Shown here: positions 37,381-45,460 of the stretch, one piece after another | Layout: each line of letters starts with the position of its first letter | How positions within the stretch are numbered: the stretch's first letter is position 1 | Assembly (NCBI RefSeq): GCF_020567375.1 | Contig: NZ_JAJBZM010000002.1 | Coordinates: 588,779-652,778, forward strand | Length of the DNA: 64,000 bases | Direction of reading: 5' to 3' | Source: Janibacter melonis | GTDB taxonomy: Bacteria > Actinomycetota > Actinomycetes > Actinomycetales > Dermatophilaceae | Translations under genes and position numbers: made by a program | The notes under the pieces: generated by a model | The model's database searches: none | What the model saw: the letters and a program-made list of their open reading frames with translations, nothing else | Told to the model about the DNA's origin: nothing

Positions 37381-38201
37381 GCGGACCGGAGCGGCTGACG
37401 ATCGGTGAGTTCGCTCGCCTGACCTGGCTGTCGCCAAGAGCCCTTCGCCTGTACGAGCGACGAGGACTGCTGCGCCCCGACGCAGTCGACGAGTACACGG
37501 GCTATCGCTACTACCGACCGGCCCAGGCAGAGCAGGCACGCGCGATATCGTTGCTGCGGCGGGCTGGCATGCCACTCGAGCAGATCTCCGCCGTCCTCGA
37601 TGCTCGGGGTGCTCGTCGACGCTCGCTGGTCGACGCGTACCGGGCCGCGACCATCCTTGAGCACCAGCGCGCCATCGCCCTGCTGGACGACGTGGCCAGC
37701 GAGCTGGCAGGCAGCGACGTGCTGCCAAGCACTTCACCGGTCCGTCGGCGGCCAGCACGGTCGTGGTCGTTCGTGTCCTGCGTGCTGCGCACGACGGCCG
37801 AAGACCTCCCGTCGCACATCGAGAAGGCCAGCGCTGCCCTCATCCACCGTGCGGGCGCCAGTCGCGACGACGTTCACCCTCTCGCCGTCGTCTACCACGG
37901 CGAGGTCGGCTGGGAATCCGACGGACCCATCGAGGTGCGCGTACCGACACTCGCCCACGGGTCCGCCGACGGCTCCGAACCCGCGGGGATCGAGCTTTAC
38001 GTCGAGGTGCCCTACGGCGAGATCCAGTTCCCCACAATCCTTCGCGCCTTCGACGCCGTCCGAGCCGCAGCCCAGCGTGACGGGCGACGCGCTGCAGGGG
38101 CGCCGAGAGAGCTGTACTCCGTGGGAGACCCCTTCCGCTGCGAGGTCGCGCAGCCAGTCTCGGAGGCAACTGCCTCATGGCCACCGCCAGGGCCAGCCTG
38201 A
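37377..38201 (+). CDS. MerR-family regulator with GyrI-like effector domain
   Basis: 274 residues. The N-terminal MerR HTH (LTIGEFARLTWLSPRALRLYERRGLL, YRYYRPAQAEQARAISLLRR) is followed by a coiled-coil and a C-terminal GyrI-like domain (about residues 125-265), the architecture of BmrR/multidrug activators. It is translationally coupled (ATGA) to the GyrI-like gene upstream. The dyad at 36824 is its likely autoregulated promoter. The usual MDR pump is absent next door; the GNAT remnant is divergent. Confidence 0.85.
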   Translation: MSGPERLTIGEFARLTWLSPRALRLYERRGLLRPDAVDEYTGYRYYRPAQAEQARAISLLRRAGMPLEQISAVLDARGARRRSLVDAYRAATILEHQRAIALLDDVASELAGSDVLPSTSPVRRRPARSWSFVSCVLRTTAEDLPSHIEKASAALIHRAGASRDDVHPLAVVYHGEVGWESDGPIEVRVPTLAHGSADGSEPAGIELYVEVPYGEIQFPTILRAFDAVRAAAQRDGRRAAGAPRELYSVGDPFRCEVAQPVSEATASWPPPGPA

Positions 38202-38506
38202 TCCCCCGCCTCCTCGGGTGCGATCAGCCGCAACTCTTGCCCGGGATGAGTGGGCCACCGCGTCGCTGGAGTAGGCCCACCCACCCGGGGGGAGTACCTG
38301 CCGAGGAACGTCAGCGACACATGCCAGGACAAGCTGGGCGAAACGTAGCAACCTTCGAAAACACAGGTAGCAACAACGCGCAAAGTGCTGCTTCCCCGAG
38401 CCTGCCTGCGGATTCGTCGGGTAGCCCCAGATGGCCTACACCCCTAGGTTCGCAACACGCCTGGTCGACGACCGGCCGACCACACCATCAGGCGAGAACG
38501 ATCTTC
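38202..38506. other. Gene-free stretch
   Basis: No gene, repeat or strong hairpin recognised. Base composition becomes less GC-rich after about 38330. It separates the MerR operon from the secreted-protein/Rhs region. Confidence 0.5.
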
Positions 38507-38827
38507 GTGAAGTCCTTCAAACGAGCAGCCGTCGCCGCGCTCTTTGCTGCCAGCCTCACCGCCGCAGGTGCAGCCTCTCCCGCGCAGGCAGCCAACCGTT
38601 GCTCGACCCCGCCAACTGGAGGGCCCGACGGCAGGATCTTCTTCTCCTGCACCGGAAGCAGCTACAACACAACCATCCGCATCTACTACCGCTGCTACGG
38701 GTTCTTCCCCGATCAGTTCACCCGGAGCACCCGCGTCCGGATCGGCTACGGCGGAAGCTTCCGAATCGACGCCTGCGGGTGGCCAGCCGCGTCGAGCGTC
38801 ACGGGCTGGTCCTTCATCAAGAGCTAG
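38507..38827 (+). CDS. Small secreted protein with four cysteines
   Basis: 106 residues from GTG 38507: signal peptide (FKRAAVAALFAASLTAAG, cleavage after AQA) and a mature part of about 75 residues with four cysteines (RCSTPP, FFSCTG, YYRCYG, DACGW), suggesting two disulfides. It is Tyr/Arg-rich and ends VTGWSFIKS. Function unknown. It resembles in size and design other small exported proteins scattered in this island. Confidence 0.55.
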   Translation: MKSFKRAAVAALFAASLTAAGAASPAQAANRCSTPPTGGPDGRIFFSCTGSSYNTTIRIYYRCYGFFPDQFTRSTRVRIGYGGSFRIDACGWPAASSVTGWSFIKS

Positions 38828-39026
38828 TGATAGCTCGTACGGTCGAGGCGTTCGCTGCGTGATCAGCAGGGGGTCGATCTGAAGGCTTCGGCGGGGCGAG
38901 CGTGATGTCTCATAGCGCGTTGGGACAGCACTCGAAGGCGCCGTCGACCATGACTGGCACCGTCCTGGACGCGTTGAGCTCGGCGGCTACATCTACGTCC
39001 TCGGCGAACCCCTTGCTGCGGAGCTC

Positions 39027-39893
39027 TTGACCGTTGGTCGAGACGGACGTATCAGCCTGGCAATCCTCACGCCGACCAACGACCAGGCCAGTACCGTCAC
39101 CATTCCGGTTGGACAGGGGACCTCAACGTCCGCCACAGGCCTCGACGCCTGGACCGACTACACCGAATACGGCATCCCGAAGGACGCCGGCGCCATGGCG
39201 ACGACCACTGGCCACAACGGTTATGGGTGGCAAGGAGGGGCGCAGAGATCTACTACCGCCTCCTTCAGCGCCGGTCTCACGCAGATGGGAGTTCGTTGGT
39301 ACAACCCACGACGTGGCGCATTCACCTCCCCGGATGCGGTGATCGGTGGAAACACCACCGCATACACCTACCCAGACGACCCCATCAACTGGCACGACAT
39401 CACCGGACTGGCAGAAAAGCCCGATGCAGGGGGTGGTGGACGAGGCGGCGCGATCAGCGTCGGAGAGGTTCGAAGTATCGGCGGCGGCCAGAAGGTGGTT
39501 GGCCAGAGAACTACCCAGGGCAAGAGAAACTCAATGACGGAGGCTGGACAGCAGGTTAAGCGCAGCCGGTACAAGAACGGTCAACTGACTTCTGGGACGC
39601 TGGGGCGGATTGGAGAAGCTGGGTCAGTCAAATGGATGCACGGCCTCAATATCAGACCGTCTCAACGGAATGTGCGATATGAGGGAGGGTCGCGGATCTA
39701 CGATCTGACATCGTACGACAAGCACGGCAAGATTATTTATTACGAGATCAAGGTGAATGGGTCTCGCCTGACGGCTCGTCAGGCGTACTGGGACCACGAA
39801 GCGCGGGCCGAGTATTCCGTGAGATACATCTGGATGTCTGTCGATAGGTGGACTGGTCAGATTACCTCGGTCGCCAGGGGCGGGGACTGGTAA
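39027..39893 (+). CDS. Orphan Rhs C-terminal toxin tip with REase-fold domain
   Basis: 288 residues. The first 125 match the end of an actinobacterial Rhs/YD-repeat core: LDAWTDYTEYGIP, YGWQGGAQRST, LTQMGVRWYNPRRGAFTSPD and NTTAYTYPDDPINWHDITGL. Beyond that boundary is a variable domain with RIYDLTSYDKHGK and IIYYEIKVNG, a PD-(D/E)xK-like E-x-K core, so probably a nuclease toxin. The N-terminal 1500 or more residues and secretion signals are missing, making this an orphan tip. A DUF4304 gene follows at once, as its probable immunity partner. Confidence 0.7.
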   Translation: MTVGRDGRISLAILTPTNDQASTVTIPVGQGTSTSATGLDAWTDYTEYGIPKDAGAMATTTGHNGYGWQGGAQRSTTASFSAGLTQMGVRWYNPRRGAFTSPDAVIGGNTTAYTYPDDPINWHDITGLAEKPDAGGGGRGGAISVGEVRSIGGGQKVVGQRTTQGKRNSMTEAGQQVKRSRYKNGQLTSGTLGRIGEAGSVKWMHGLNIRPSQRNVRYEGGSRIYDLTSYDKHGKIIYYEIKVNGSRLTARQAYWDHEARAEYSVRYIWMSVDRWTGQITSVARGGDW

Positions 39894-39902
39894 GGTGGAA
39901 AC

Positions 39903-40544
39903 ATGACTGATAAGAAGGAGTTTTTCGCAGCTTTCCGTGAGAATGTAACTCCCTACCTAAAGGAAGTTGGTTTCAAGGGGAGCGCACCACGGTGGGTTGC
40001 GACGAACGACTTTGGTGACGAATGCATCATCGGGGTTGAATTCGACGCTGGGTGGGTGCCACCGAAAGCGCTCATAGAGATGGCAGCAGTCCCGAAGGCC
40101 TGGGAAGAGTGGATGCGTGGCCCCTACTCGTCGGTGTCGCTCGAGCCCATGACAAAGCGAACAATGCACTATCATGGATTGATCCTCGGCACTCCGAAGG
40201 GTGCTGGGGTGGATCGGGACGGATTCTGGCCCATCGATGACACGCATAAATCAACGGTATTAATGTGTGACTCGTTGCAGAATTATCTTCCTCGCTTCAA
40301 GAAGGAAGCCCTCGACCGAGACGCACTGCATCGTAAGATTCGGTCCGGAAAGTTCAAGCCTTACGGCTATCTACGCAACGTTCCGCACCTTCGCGAAGTT
40401 GCCCTCATAGCGTTGTTTCCCTCAGACGACGAGGCCGACGAGGCTCGGGAGACCCTCAGGGAATATCGAGGGACCCCTCGCTGGGAAAAGTTGATCTCTG
40501 CAACGCTCGACTGGGATTCATCACGCTCTGACTCAGGAGATTAA
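39903..40544 (+). CDS. DUF4304-type immunity protein (copy 1)
   Basis: 213 residues beginning FFAAFRENVTPYLKEVGFKG and continuing SAPRWVATNDFGDECIIGVE, the start pattern of DUF4304 proteins, which occur as immunity genes after polymorphic toxins. It begins ten bases after the Rhs-tip stop, so the two form a toxin/immunity cassette. The coding sequence is noticeably AT-richer than the chromosome. Related but divergent copies lie at 41620 and 53095. Confidence 0.65.
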   Translation: MTDKKEFFAAFRENVTPYLKEVGFKGSAPRWVATNDFGDECIIGVEFDAGWVPPKALIEMAAVPKAWEEWMRGPYSSVSLEPMTKRTMHYHGLILGTPKGAGVDRDGFWPIDDTHKSTVLMCDSLQNYLPRFKKEALDRDALHRKIRSGKFKPYGYLRNVPHLREVALIALFPSDDEADEARETLREYRGTPRWEKLISATLDWDSSRSDSGD

Positions 40545-40565
40545 GGCATGCGGAAGGTTGCTTAG

Positions 40566-40685
40566 GCGACCCTCAAAATCGGTCGAGACGAGTTTGTGCG
40601 CATATTCTGGAGTTTCATCCGGGAGGTCCACGCCGGGTTGATCGCTCTGGGCGTTGACCCCATTCCAGTCATCTACAGTGAATAA
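40566..40685 (+). pseudogene. C-terminal remnant of an immunity-type gene
   Basis: The frame reads KIGRDEFVRIFW, SFIREVHAGLIALGVDP and IPVIYSE before a stop. This matches the end of the intact 135-residue protein at 57005-57412 (ERFIREVHQGLIVLGINP, YPVLYK). An in-frame stop at 40563 cuts it off upstream, leaving about 39 residues. Confidence 0.7.
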
Positions 40686-40835
40686 GACGGCGGTCATGCA
40701 CACCCGCGTGCGAAAAGTGGAAATGCCACGGGAGACCACGCACAGCTAACCTATCCTCAGGTGTCAGCAGCTCTACCTCAGCCATGCCTAGACCCTTGTC
40801 AAAGTGGGCTGGCGCAGTGTTGACCAATCGTTCGC

Positions 40836-41309
40836 TCAGAGCCTGTCGATGTGCTTGATCTCGTCGGGGAGCCCAGAGCGGGAGAACTCCCCTTCGCGCT
40901 GGCCGCCGGGAAGGTAGCCGGGGTCGACGAGGAAGTCGCTGCTGGAGTCTCGGCCGCTGCTCGGCTCGATGACCACGGCTCCGATTAGACTGGCCTTCCC
41001 GTCGCACTCAACCTTCACCGCCATGGTGCGCGCGAAGGGGGTGACCGACCCCTCTTCCAGCCCCACCGAGTCCTCATCGACGTCGCACTTCTGATGCAGC
41101 CCGTCGAGCACCGCCACCTGTTTCGCCGACGGGGCCGGGTCGAACAGCTCAGGGTGCTCAGAGACCGAGCCGTCCGCGATTGCCGAGGCAAGCTCCTCAG
41201 CCGCACTGTCCGCGGTGCGCGCACCACATGACGAGAGCGCTGCCATCACGACGACAGCCACCCCCGCGACGCCGACTCGACGTACGACCTGCCCCCCTGG
41301 CTTCACCAT
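40836..41309 (-). CDS. Small lipoprotein
   Basis: 157 residues with lipobox LSSC near residue 28 and a short acidic mature domain with two cysteines (HQKCDVDE, VKVECDG) likely paired. It ends LPDEIKHIDRL. No family recognised. It is a single gene just left of two dispersed elements. A host-derived or immunity-associated surface protein is possible. Confidence 0.6.
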   Translation of the reverse strand: MVKPGGQVVRRVGVAGVAVVVMAALSSCGARTADSAAEELASAIADGSVSEHPELFDPAPSAKQVAVLDGLHQKCDVDEDSVGLEEGSVTPFARTMAVKVECDGKASLIGAVVIEPSSGRDSSSDFLVDPGYLPGGQREGEFSRSGLPDEIKHIDRL

Positions 41310-41358
41310 GGACGAATAGTAGGAGAGCCGCCCGTCGGGCTAATGGACCTCGCCTGGA

Positions 41359-41388
41359 AGTGCGTGCGCTGACGATCGTCGAATGAGA
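41359..41388 (+). repeat. Dispersed GACGATCGTC element, copy 4
   Basis: Within GGAAGTGCGTGCGCTGACG and then ATCGTCGAATGAGACAC. It shares the extended left flank (GGAAGTGCGTGCG) with copy 13, 17 kb away, and contains the perfect 10-bp palindrome. Confidence 0.88.
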
Positions 41389-41409
41389 CACAGGCAGGGG
41401 CAACGGCCT

Positions 41410-41433
41410 GTTCAGTGACGATCGTCACTGAAC
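41410..41433. repeat. Dispersed element, copy 5: perfect 24-bp palindrome
   Basis: GTTCAGTGACGA followed by its exact reverse complement TCGTCACTGAAC. The core is the same GACGATCGTC; here the arms are fully symmetrical, as for a homodimeric recombinase or repressor site. Confidence 0.9.
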
Positions 41434-41619
41434 ACCCATTGAGGGCGGTCGGGTGGTCGAGCCGTGGATCGGTCAGGACGCCGCTAGCGAAGGTCGCGTC
41501 GCTCGAACCGTCGAGCTGCGGCGGCGTTCGAGCAGCGGCGTGACCGTTCGTTTTCTCGACAGTTGGGCCGGCGGAGGAATCTTCCAACCAGGCAGGGTTC
41601 GACGTGGCACTCTGACGCC

Positions 41620-42309
41620 GTGCGAGCCAGAGACGCCCTGAAGCAGGCCCTGCGAGAAGAGTTCGTCCCCACCCTGCGCGCCGCTGGGTTCAAGGGCACC
41701 TACCCGACATGGCGCCTGCAGGTCGGTGACACCACCGCAGTCGTCACCATCCTCGCCGGCCAGTACAACGAGGGAACGTACGGCACCTTCGAGGGCGCGA
41801 TGTCCGTCGTCACCCCCGCCTGGAAAGAGTGGCTCGAGAGCGAGTTCTCAGGAGGCTGGTACGAGCCCAGAAAGCCAGGACGCGAGCAGTACTGGGACGG
41901 CATCGCTCGTCTGGCGCTCACTCCGCTCAACCGCTCGGGCGGCCGCAGTGGCTGGACCATCGACTCCGTCGACGACGCCAAAATCGTGGCCCTCCAGATG
42001 ACCGAAGCCCTCAACGCCGGTCAGCTCGCCAACCTCCTGCGCCTGACCGACCACGCCGAGCTCCTCGCCGACCTGACCACCATCACCAGCAGCCCCCCAT
42101 TCGGCAAGTTCCACGACAACGGGTGGCACTGGGACGCCGGCTACCCGGATGCCCTGATCGCGCACGCCGTCCAGCTCAGCGACCACGGTGGCCCAGAGTT
42201 CAAAGCCGCATGCCAACGCCTCGAGCGATGGGGCAACCCCCGCCCGGCAGCCATCAACGCCGCCCAGTGGGCTCGAGGCCGAGCCGCACGTCTGGGCAAC
42301 GAGGAGTAG
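41620..42309 (+). CDS. DUF4304-type immunity protein (copy 2)
   Basis: 229 residues from GTG 41620. ALKQALREEFVPTLRAAGFKG and TPAWKEWLESEF match the DUF4304 pattern and the copies at 39903 and 53095. There is no toxin gene next to it, so it is an orphan immunity gene. It is flanked by dispersed elements on both sides (41359/41410 and 42358), forming a single-gene block. Confidence 0.6.
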   Translation: MRARDALKQALREEFVPTLRAAGFKGTYPTWRLQVGDTTAVVTILAGQYNEGTYGTFEGAMSVVTPAWKEWLESEFSGGWYEPRKPGREQYWDGIARLALTPLNRSGGRSGWTIDSVDDAKIVALQMTEALNAGQLANLLRLTDHAELLADLTTITSSPPFGKFHDNGWHWDAGYPDALIAHAVQLSDHGGPEFKAACQRLERWGNPRPAAINAAQWARGRAARLGNEE

Positions 42310-42357
42310 TCACACCATCACTGAGCCAACACACACGCGTGGCGTGTCGCCGTCCGG

Positions 42358-42380
42358 AAACCATCGTCAGTGAGCGGCTG
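42358..42380 (-). repeat. Dispersed GACGATCGTC element, copy 6
   Basis: Read on the minus strand: GCTCACTGACGATGGTTTCC. It shares CTCACTGACGAT with copy 7. Lies between convergent 3' ends of the DUF4304 gene and the secreted-protein gene. Confidence 0.7.
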
Positions 42381-42450
42381 TTCTCGCTCCGCGGGTTGGG
42401 TGATCAGGGTCCTCGGCGGTGGCTGCTGTTCCCTTGAGGGGTGCATGCGC

Positions 42451-42969
42451 TTATTGACCCACGTCGAAGTAGCCGATGACCGTCACGCCGTCGCTGCGGT
42501 AGACCGGCAGCCAGTCCACGGTCGGGGTGGGGATGGGTTCATCGGGGCTGGTCGGTGCGGGCTCCGCTGCCATGAGCTCGGAGTTGCGGAGGTACCCGTT
42601 GGCGCCGTTCGTCGCGACCACGGCGATGAGGTCGGGGGTGTCGGCCTCTGACGTCGAGTGGAGGTCGGTGCCGTACGACTCGCCCCGAGCATTGACTCCT
42701 GAGGCTGCTCGCGCCCCCTCGGAGTCCTCCGTGGGGAACGGGCGCCCGTTCGCCAGGGTCGGTGCAGGTCGAGCGGTCATGGTCACCGACACCGTCTCCC
42801 CACCGTCCGGCCCCATGTGAGTGGTCGGTGTTGGTGTGGGCGGTGGCGTCGTAGATCGCGCCGGAACAGCCACTTTCTCGTCGCCGCTTGCTACCGCCGC
42901 GCTCACGCCTGCTAGTGCTAGGACCGCTGCTGCCCCAGCGACGAGTAGGCCCAGATTCCTGTTGCTCAT
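42451..42969 (-). CDS. Secreted protein, NARGESYG family (copy 1)
   Basis: 172 residues: N-terminal signal/anchor helix (LLVAGAAAVLALAGVSAAVA), Thr/Pro linker, and a C-terminal module with NARGESYGTDL, DTPDLIAVVATNGANGYLR, and PVYRSDGVTVIGYFDVG. The module recurs in the protein at 45020. It resembles small extracellular beta domains found widely in actinobacteria. Function unknown. A GGGG(G)ATGAG stretch precedes the ATG at 42969. Confidence 0.6.
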   Translation of the reverse strand: MSNRNLGLLVAGAAAVLALAGVSAAVASGDEKVAVPARSTTPPPTPTPTTHMGPDGGETVSVTMTARPAPTLANGRPFPTEDSEGARAASGVNARGESYGTDLHSTSEADTPDLIAVVATNGANGYLRNSELMAAEPAPTSPDEPIPTPTVDWLPVYRSDGVTVIGYFDVGQ

Positions 42970-43094
42970 CTCATCCCCCTGCCATCGGTACGGCGATACT
43001 CCTCGCGTCATCGCCTAGCAGCAAGGCCTCGAGACGGGGAGCGCTACCCGCCGCATTGGCCGGAACCCTTAGCGGTTGCTTGTACGGGTATCGA

Positions 43095-43228
43095 GCCTGC
43101 TCACTGACGATCGTTTTCGAGCAGCCTGGGGGAGGGGTCGCGGGAGGCTCTGAAAGGTGTTCGAAACCCCTGCTCACTGATTTCGTTGCTCGAAAGGTCA
43201 GAACCGGCGATTTTCGAGCAGGGGTTGA
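43095..43228. promoter_or_regulatory. res-like recombination region (includes dispersed element copy 7)
   Basis: Copy 7 reads CTGCTCACTGACGATCGTTT and is closed by CGAGCAG, giving CTGCTC/GAGCAG arms (43095-43127). A second related site, CTGCTCACTGATTTCGTTG, starts near 43172. AACCCCTGCTC (about 43167-43177) is mirrored exactly by GAGCAGGGGTT (about 43216-43226). Two or three sub-sites directly upstream of a small serine recombinase recall the res sites of Tn3-type resolvases. Confidence 0.6.
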
Positions 43229-43236
43229 GGGTCTTG

Positions 43237-43380
43237 ATGATTGACATGGAGACGGCAGCGGCCGTTGTTGACATCAGTGGGTACGTCACCGCCGCGGTGG
43301 TGGGTGCGGTTGCCGGCGGCGCTGTGCTGGTGGGCCGCGTGTTCGCCCGTCGCCGCGAGCAGGGTGACCGGCGGCCTTGA
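43237..43380 (+). CDS. 47-residue membrane peptide before the recombinase
   Basis: ATG 43237 with GAGGG upstream. The product is METAAAVVDISGYVTAAVVG-like: a short acidic N-terminus, one Ala/Val/Gly-rich helix and a strongly basic C-terminus (ARRREQGDRRP). This layout is that of a filamentous-phage pVIII-type coat protein or a small holin-like peptide. Its stop overlaps the TTG start of the recombinase. No other phage gene is present, so the resemblance may be only structural. Confidence 0.5.
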   Translation: MIDMETAAAVVDISGYVTAAVVGAVAGGAVLVGRVFARRREQGDRRP

Positions 43381-44030
43381 CCACCTGGGGATACGCGCGG
43401 GTCAGCACCCTCGATCAGGACACCGCGATGCAGTTCGATGCGTTGCGTCTGGCCGGCGTCGACGACGAGCACATCGTCACCGACCACGCGTCGGGCTCGC
43501 GCACGGACCGCCCGGGCCTGGCCCGGTTGCTCGAGCAGCTCGAACCGGGGGACGTGCTGACGGTGTGGAAGCTCGACCGGCTCGGCCGGTCGCTCAAACA
43601 CCTCATCTCCGTCGTCGACGAGCTCGGCACCCGCGGGGTGGAGTTCCGCTCCCTGACGGAGTCGCTGGACACCACCACACCGGGTGGGCGCCTGCTGTTC
43701 CACGTCATGGCGTCGGTGGCGCAGTTCGAGCGGGAGATGACCGCCGAGCGCACCCGCGCGGCGCTGGCTGCGGCCAGGGCGAAGGGGGGTCCGTTGGGCC
43801 GGCCCTCCCGTGTCACGGCTCATCAGTTCCGGCTCGTGCACGAGATGGCCGAGGCTGGCAAGACTCAGGGCGTGATCGCGTCGACGACAGGGCTGTCCCG
43901 GGCAGTCGTCGGGCGTGTGCTGCGAGGTGAGATCGCCTCGCTGGCGCGGTTCGACGCAGGGCCGGAGGAAGGCGCGTTGCCGCTGTACCGACGCGACGTG
44001 CAGAGAGCCGCGGAGCGGACAGGTCCGTGA
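43377..44030 (+). CDS. Small serine recombinase (resolvase/invertase family)
   Basis: 217 residues. The catalytic N-terminal domain has GYARVSTLDQD (catalytic S10), ASGSRTDRPGLARLL, TVWKLDRLGRSLKHL and FEREMTAERTRAALAAAR. A short C-terminal HTH reads MAEAGKTQGVIASTTGLSRA. This is the Tn3-resolvase/Hin size class. TTG 43377 overlaps the upstream peptide stop. The stop overlaps the start of the Imm8-type gene. A truncated second copy lies at 52064. It is the obvious candidate to act on the dispersed GACGATCGTC elements. Confidence 0.9.
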   Translation: MTTWGYARVSTLDQDTAMQFDALRLAGVDDEHIVTDHASGSRTDRPGLARLLEQLEPGDVLTVWKLDRLGRSLKHLISVVDELGTRGVEFRSLTESLDTTTPGGRLLFHVMASVAQFEREMTAERTRAALAAARAKGGPLGRPSRVTAHQFRLVHEMAEAGKTQGVIASTTGLSRAVVGRVLRGEIASLARFDAGPEEGALPLYRRDVQRAAERTGP

Positions 44031-44508
44031 GGGCCGCACTGAGATCGCTCACGTCGTTGGATGTCGACGACCTCGCTGCGTGGACAGCCGAGGGGAACGG
44101 TGGGCGCTCAGGTTGCGGATCGTGGCTGGCCCCGATGACGGACTTGGGGAGGAGTCCTTCGACCTCATCGTGTGCAGCTTGGCCTGGGTCGAGGATCAAG
44201 TCCGTCGCGACGGGCTGCTCGACGGACGCCATCATCTGATTGTCGAGTACTACGACTGGCAGGTGCTGCGCGAGTTCATCGAGCGGCGCGTCCGACGCTT
44301 CGAAGGATCAAGCTGGCCTGATGTGGCCGAGAGGCTTGCCCGGCTCCGGCACTGGGAGTTCGAGGGTTTACCAGCAGGGGTGAGGGGCCTCTGCTTTGTC
44401 GATGTGGTCATTGTGGTGTTTAAGGTCAACTGGGCCACGTCCTGCCGTGCAGAGGATGACGGGGCGGGGGAGCGGTTCATAGTCTCCTATAAACGGGTTC
44501 ATCTATAG
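44027..44508 (+). pseudogene. Frameshifted Imm8-family immunity gene
   Basis: Starts at the GTG overlapping the recombinase stop: MRAALRSLTSLDVDDLAAW in one frame. After about 25 codons the sense moves to another frame with LRIVAGPDDGLGEESFDLIV, DGRHHLIVEYYDWQVL and SWPDVAERLARLRHWEFE, the Imm8 core. One frameshift near 44093-44105 explains this. The family's usual short C-terminus is replaced by an unrelated extension of about 45 residues. Probably a decaying orphan immunity gene. Confidence 0.7.
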
Positions 44509-44517
44509 GAGCAGACG

Positions 44518-44543
44518 GCGTGGGTGGCGATCGTCTAGTTGCA
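44518..44543 (+). repeat. Dispersed GACGATCGTC element, copy 8
   Basis: GGGTGGCGATCGTCTAGTTG. It overlaps the stop codon of the minus-strand gene at 44535. Less conserved than copies 2, 3, 4 and 13. Confidence 0.6.
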
Positions 44544-45023
44544 CCAGGTGTAGTGACTCAGGGTTGGTGTGCGCTCTGAGTAACCCAGGGCGTAGTCACT
44601 ACTGGTTGTGCTCCACCCTCTTGCCAGTCCTTTGGAGTAGAACGAGGTGTAGGGCAAGTCGTACCAACCGGCATGCCACAGCTGATACGAGCTCGTGGCG
44701 GAGGAGCTGTACGTCCAGCTGCCGTGCTTGACCAGCGTCCCCCCGCCAGTGAAGAGACGGGCGTAGTTTCCCAAGTAGCCAGACGGGACCGTATACCCAG
44801 ACTTCGTCCGAGCTCCTACCGCGAACTCAGCACACTCGAGCGATCCCCCGGGATAGTTCGTCGCCAGGGATGACCAGGTCTCGTAATGCCGGTTGCCGCC
44901 CTGGAACTCATTGACGACGGACCAAGTGTTGGGCGCGTCAGCCCTGGCTGCTTCCGTCGTGACCAGAAGCGCAGCCAACGCGCCCGCCACCGCACCAGCT
45001 AATCGAATGAATGGGCGCCTCAC
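44535..45023 (-). CDS. Secreted Tyr/Ser-rich protein
   Basis: 162 residues with a clear signal peptide (LAGAVAGALAALLVTTEAARA) and a mature domain rich in Ser, Tyr, Trp and Gly (HYETWSSLATNYPGG, LVKHGSWTYSSSATSSYQLW), ending HYTWCN. Two cysteines (LECAEF, TWCN). Its GTG overlaps the stop of the preceding secreted-protein gene (GTGA), so the two are co-translated. Function unknown. Confidence 0.6.
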   Translation of the reverse strand: MRRPFIRLAGAVAGALAALLVTTEAARADAPNTWSVVNEFQGGNRHYETWSSLATNYPGGSLECAEFAVGARTKSGYTVPSGYLGNYARLFTGGGTLVKHGSWTYSSSATSSYQLWHAGWYDLPYTSFYSKGLARGWSTTSSDYALGYSERTPTLSHYTWCN

Positions 45024-45460
45024 GAGGAGAACCTGAACCCTCCGATGACGGTTGTGCCGTCAGACTCGTACACCGGAACACTCGGGCGAAGTGGCCCGTC
45101 ATTCTTGGCGGCTTCCTCGGGGCTCTTGGGGCTAGGGTCTGCTTCTTCGATCTCGCTGGCTCTGACGTAGCCGATCCTGCCGTTGGAGGCGCGGGCTCGG
45201 ATGAGGTCCGGTTCGTCGTCCGGAGACTTCGCCCACAGTGCACTGCCGTACGACTCGCCCCGGGCGTTCGTCCCGTACTCGTGAGCGCCGGGTGGTTGCA
45301 GAACTCCCGGGCCAGGACCTACCTCTGGGCTCTCGGGGATGTTCCTCGCAGGACTTGGGGCCGGCGCATCGCCAGCGGATGCTGCACCGACAGATGCGAT
45401 CGTCAGCACGGTCGCCGCCGAGGCCGCGACTGTGACAGCTTTCATGCTCCAGGTCGTCAT
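45020..45460 (-). CDS. Secreted protein, NARGESYG family (copy 2)
   Basis: 146 residues: signal peptide (MKAVTVAASAATVLTIASVG to ASAGDA), Pro-rich linker, then TNARGESYGSALWA, DEPDLIRARASNGRIGYVR and PVYESDGTTVIGGF. It shares these three blocks with the protein at 42451 and is a clear paralogue. Translationally coupled to the secreted protein downstream. Confidence 0.65.
   Translation of the reverse strand: MTTWSMKAVTVAASAATVLTIASVGAASAGDAPAPSPARNIPESPEVGPGPGVLQPPGAHEYGTNARGESYGSALWAKSPDDEPDLIRARASNGRIGYVRASEIEEADPSPKSPEEAAKNDGPLRPSVPVYESDGTTVIGGFRFSS

Larger units (their letters stand above)
41310..41619. other. Intergenic stretch holding two copies of the dispersed element
   Basis: No gene. 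It contains copies 4 and 5 of the dispersed element within 75 bases; the rest is unremarkable. Confidence 0.7.

Noticed and set aside
39027-39893. Full Rhs toxin gene
   Set aside because: No YD-repeat or secretion-signal coding sequence precedes 39027 in any frame; only the C-terminal tip is present.
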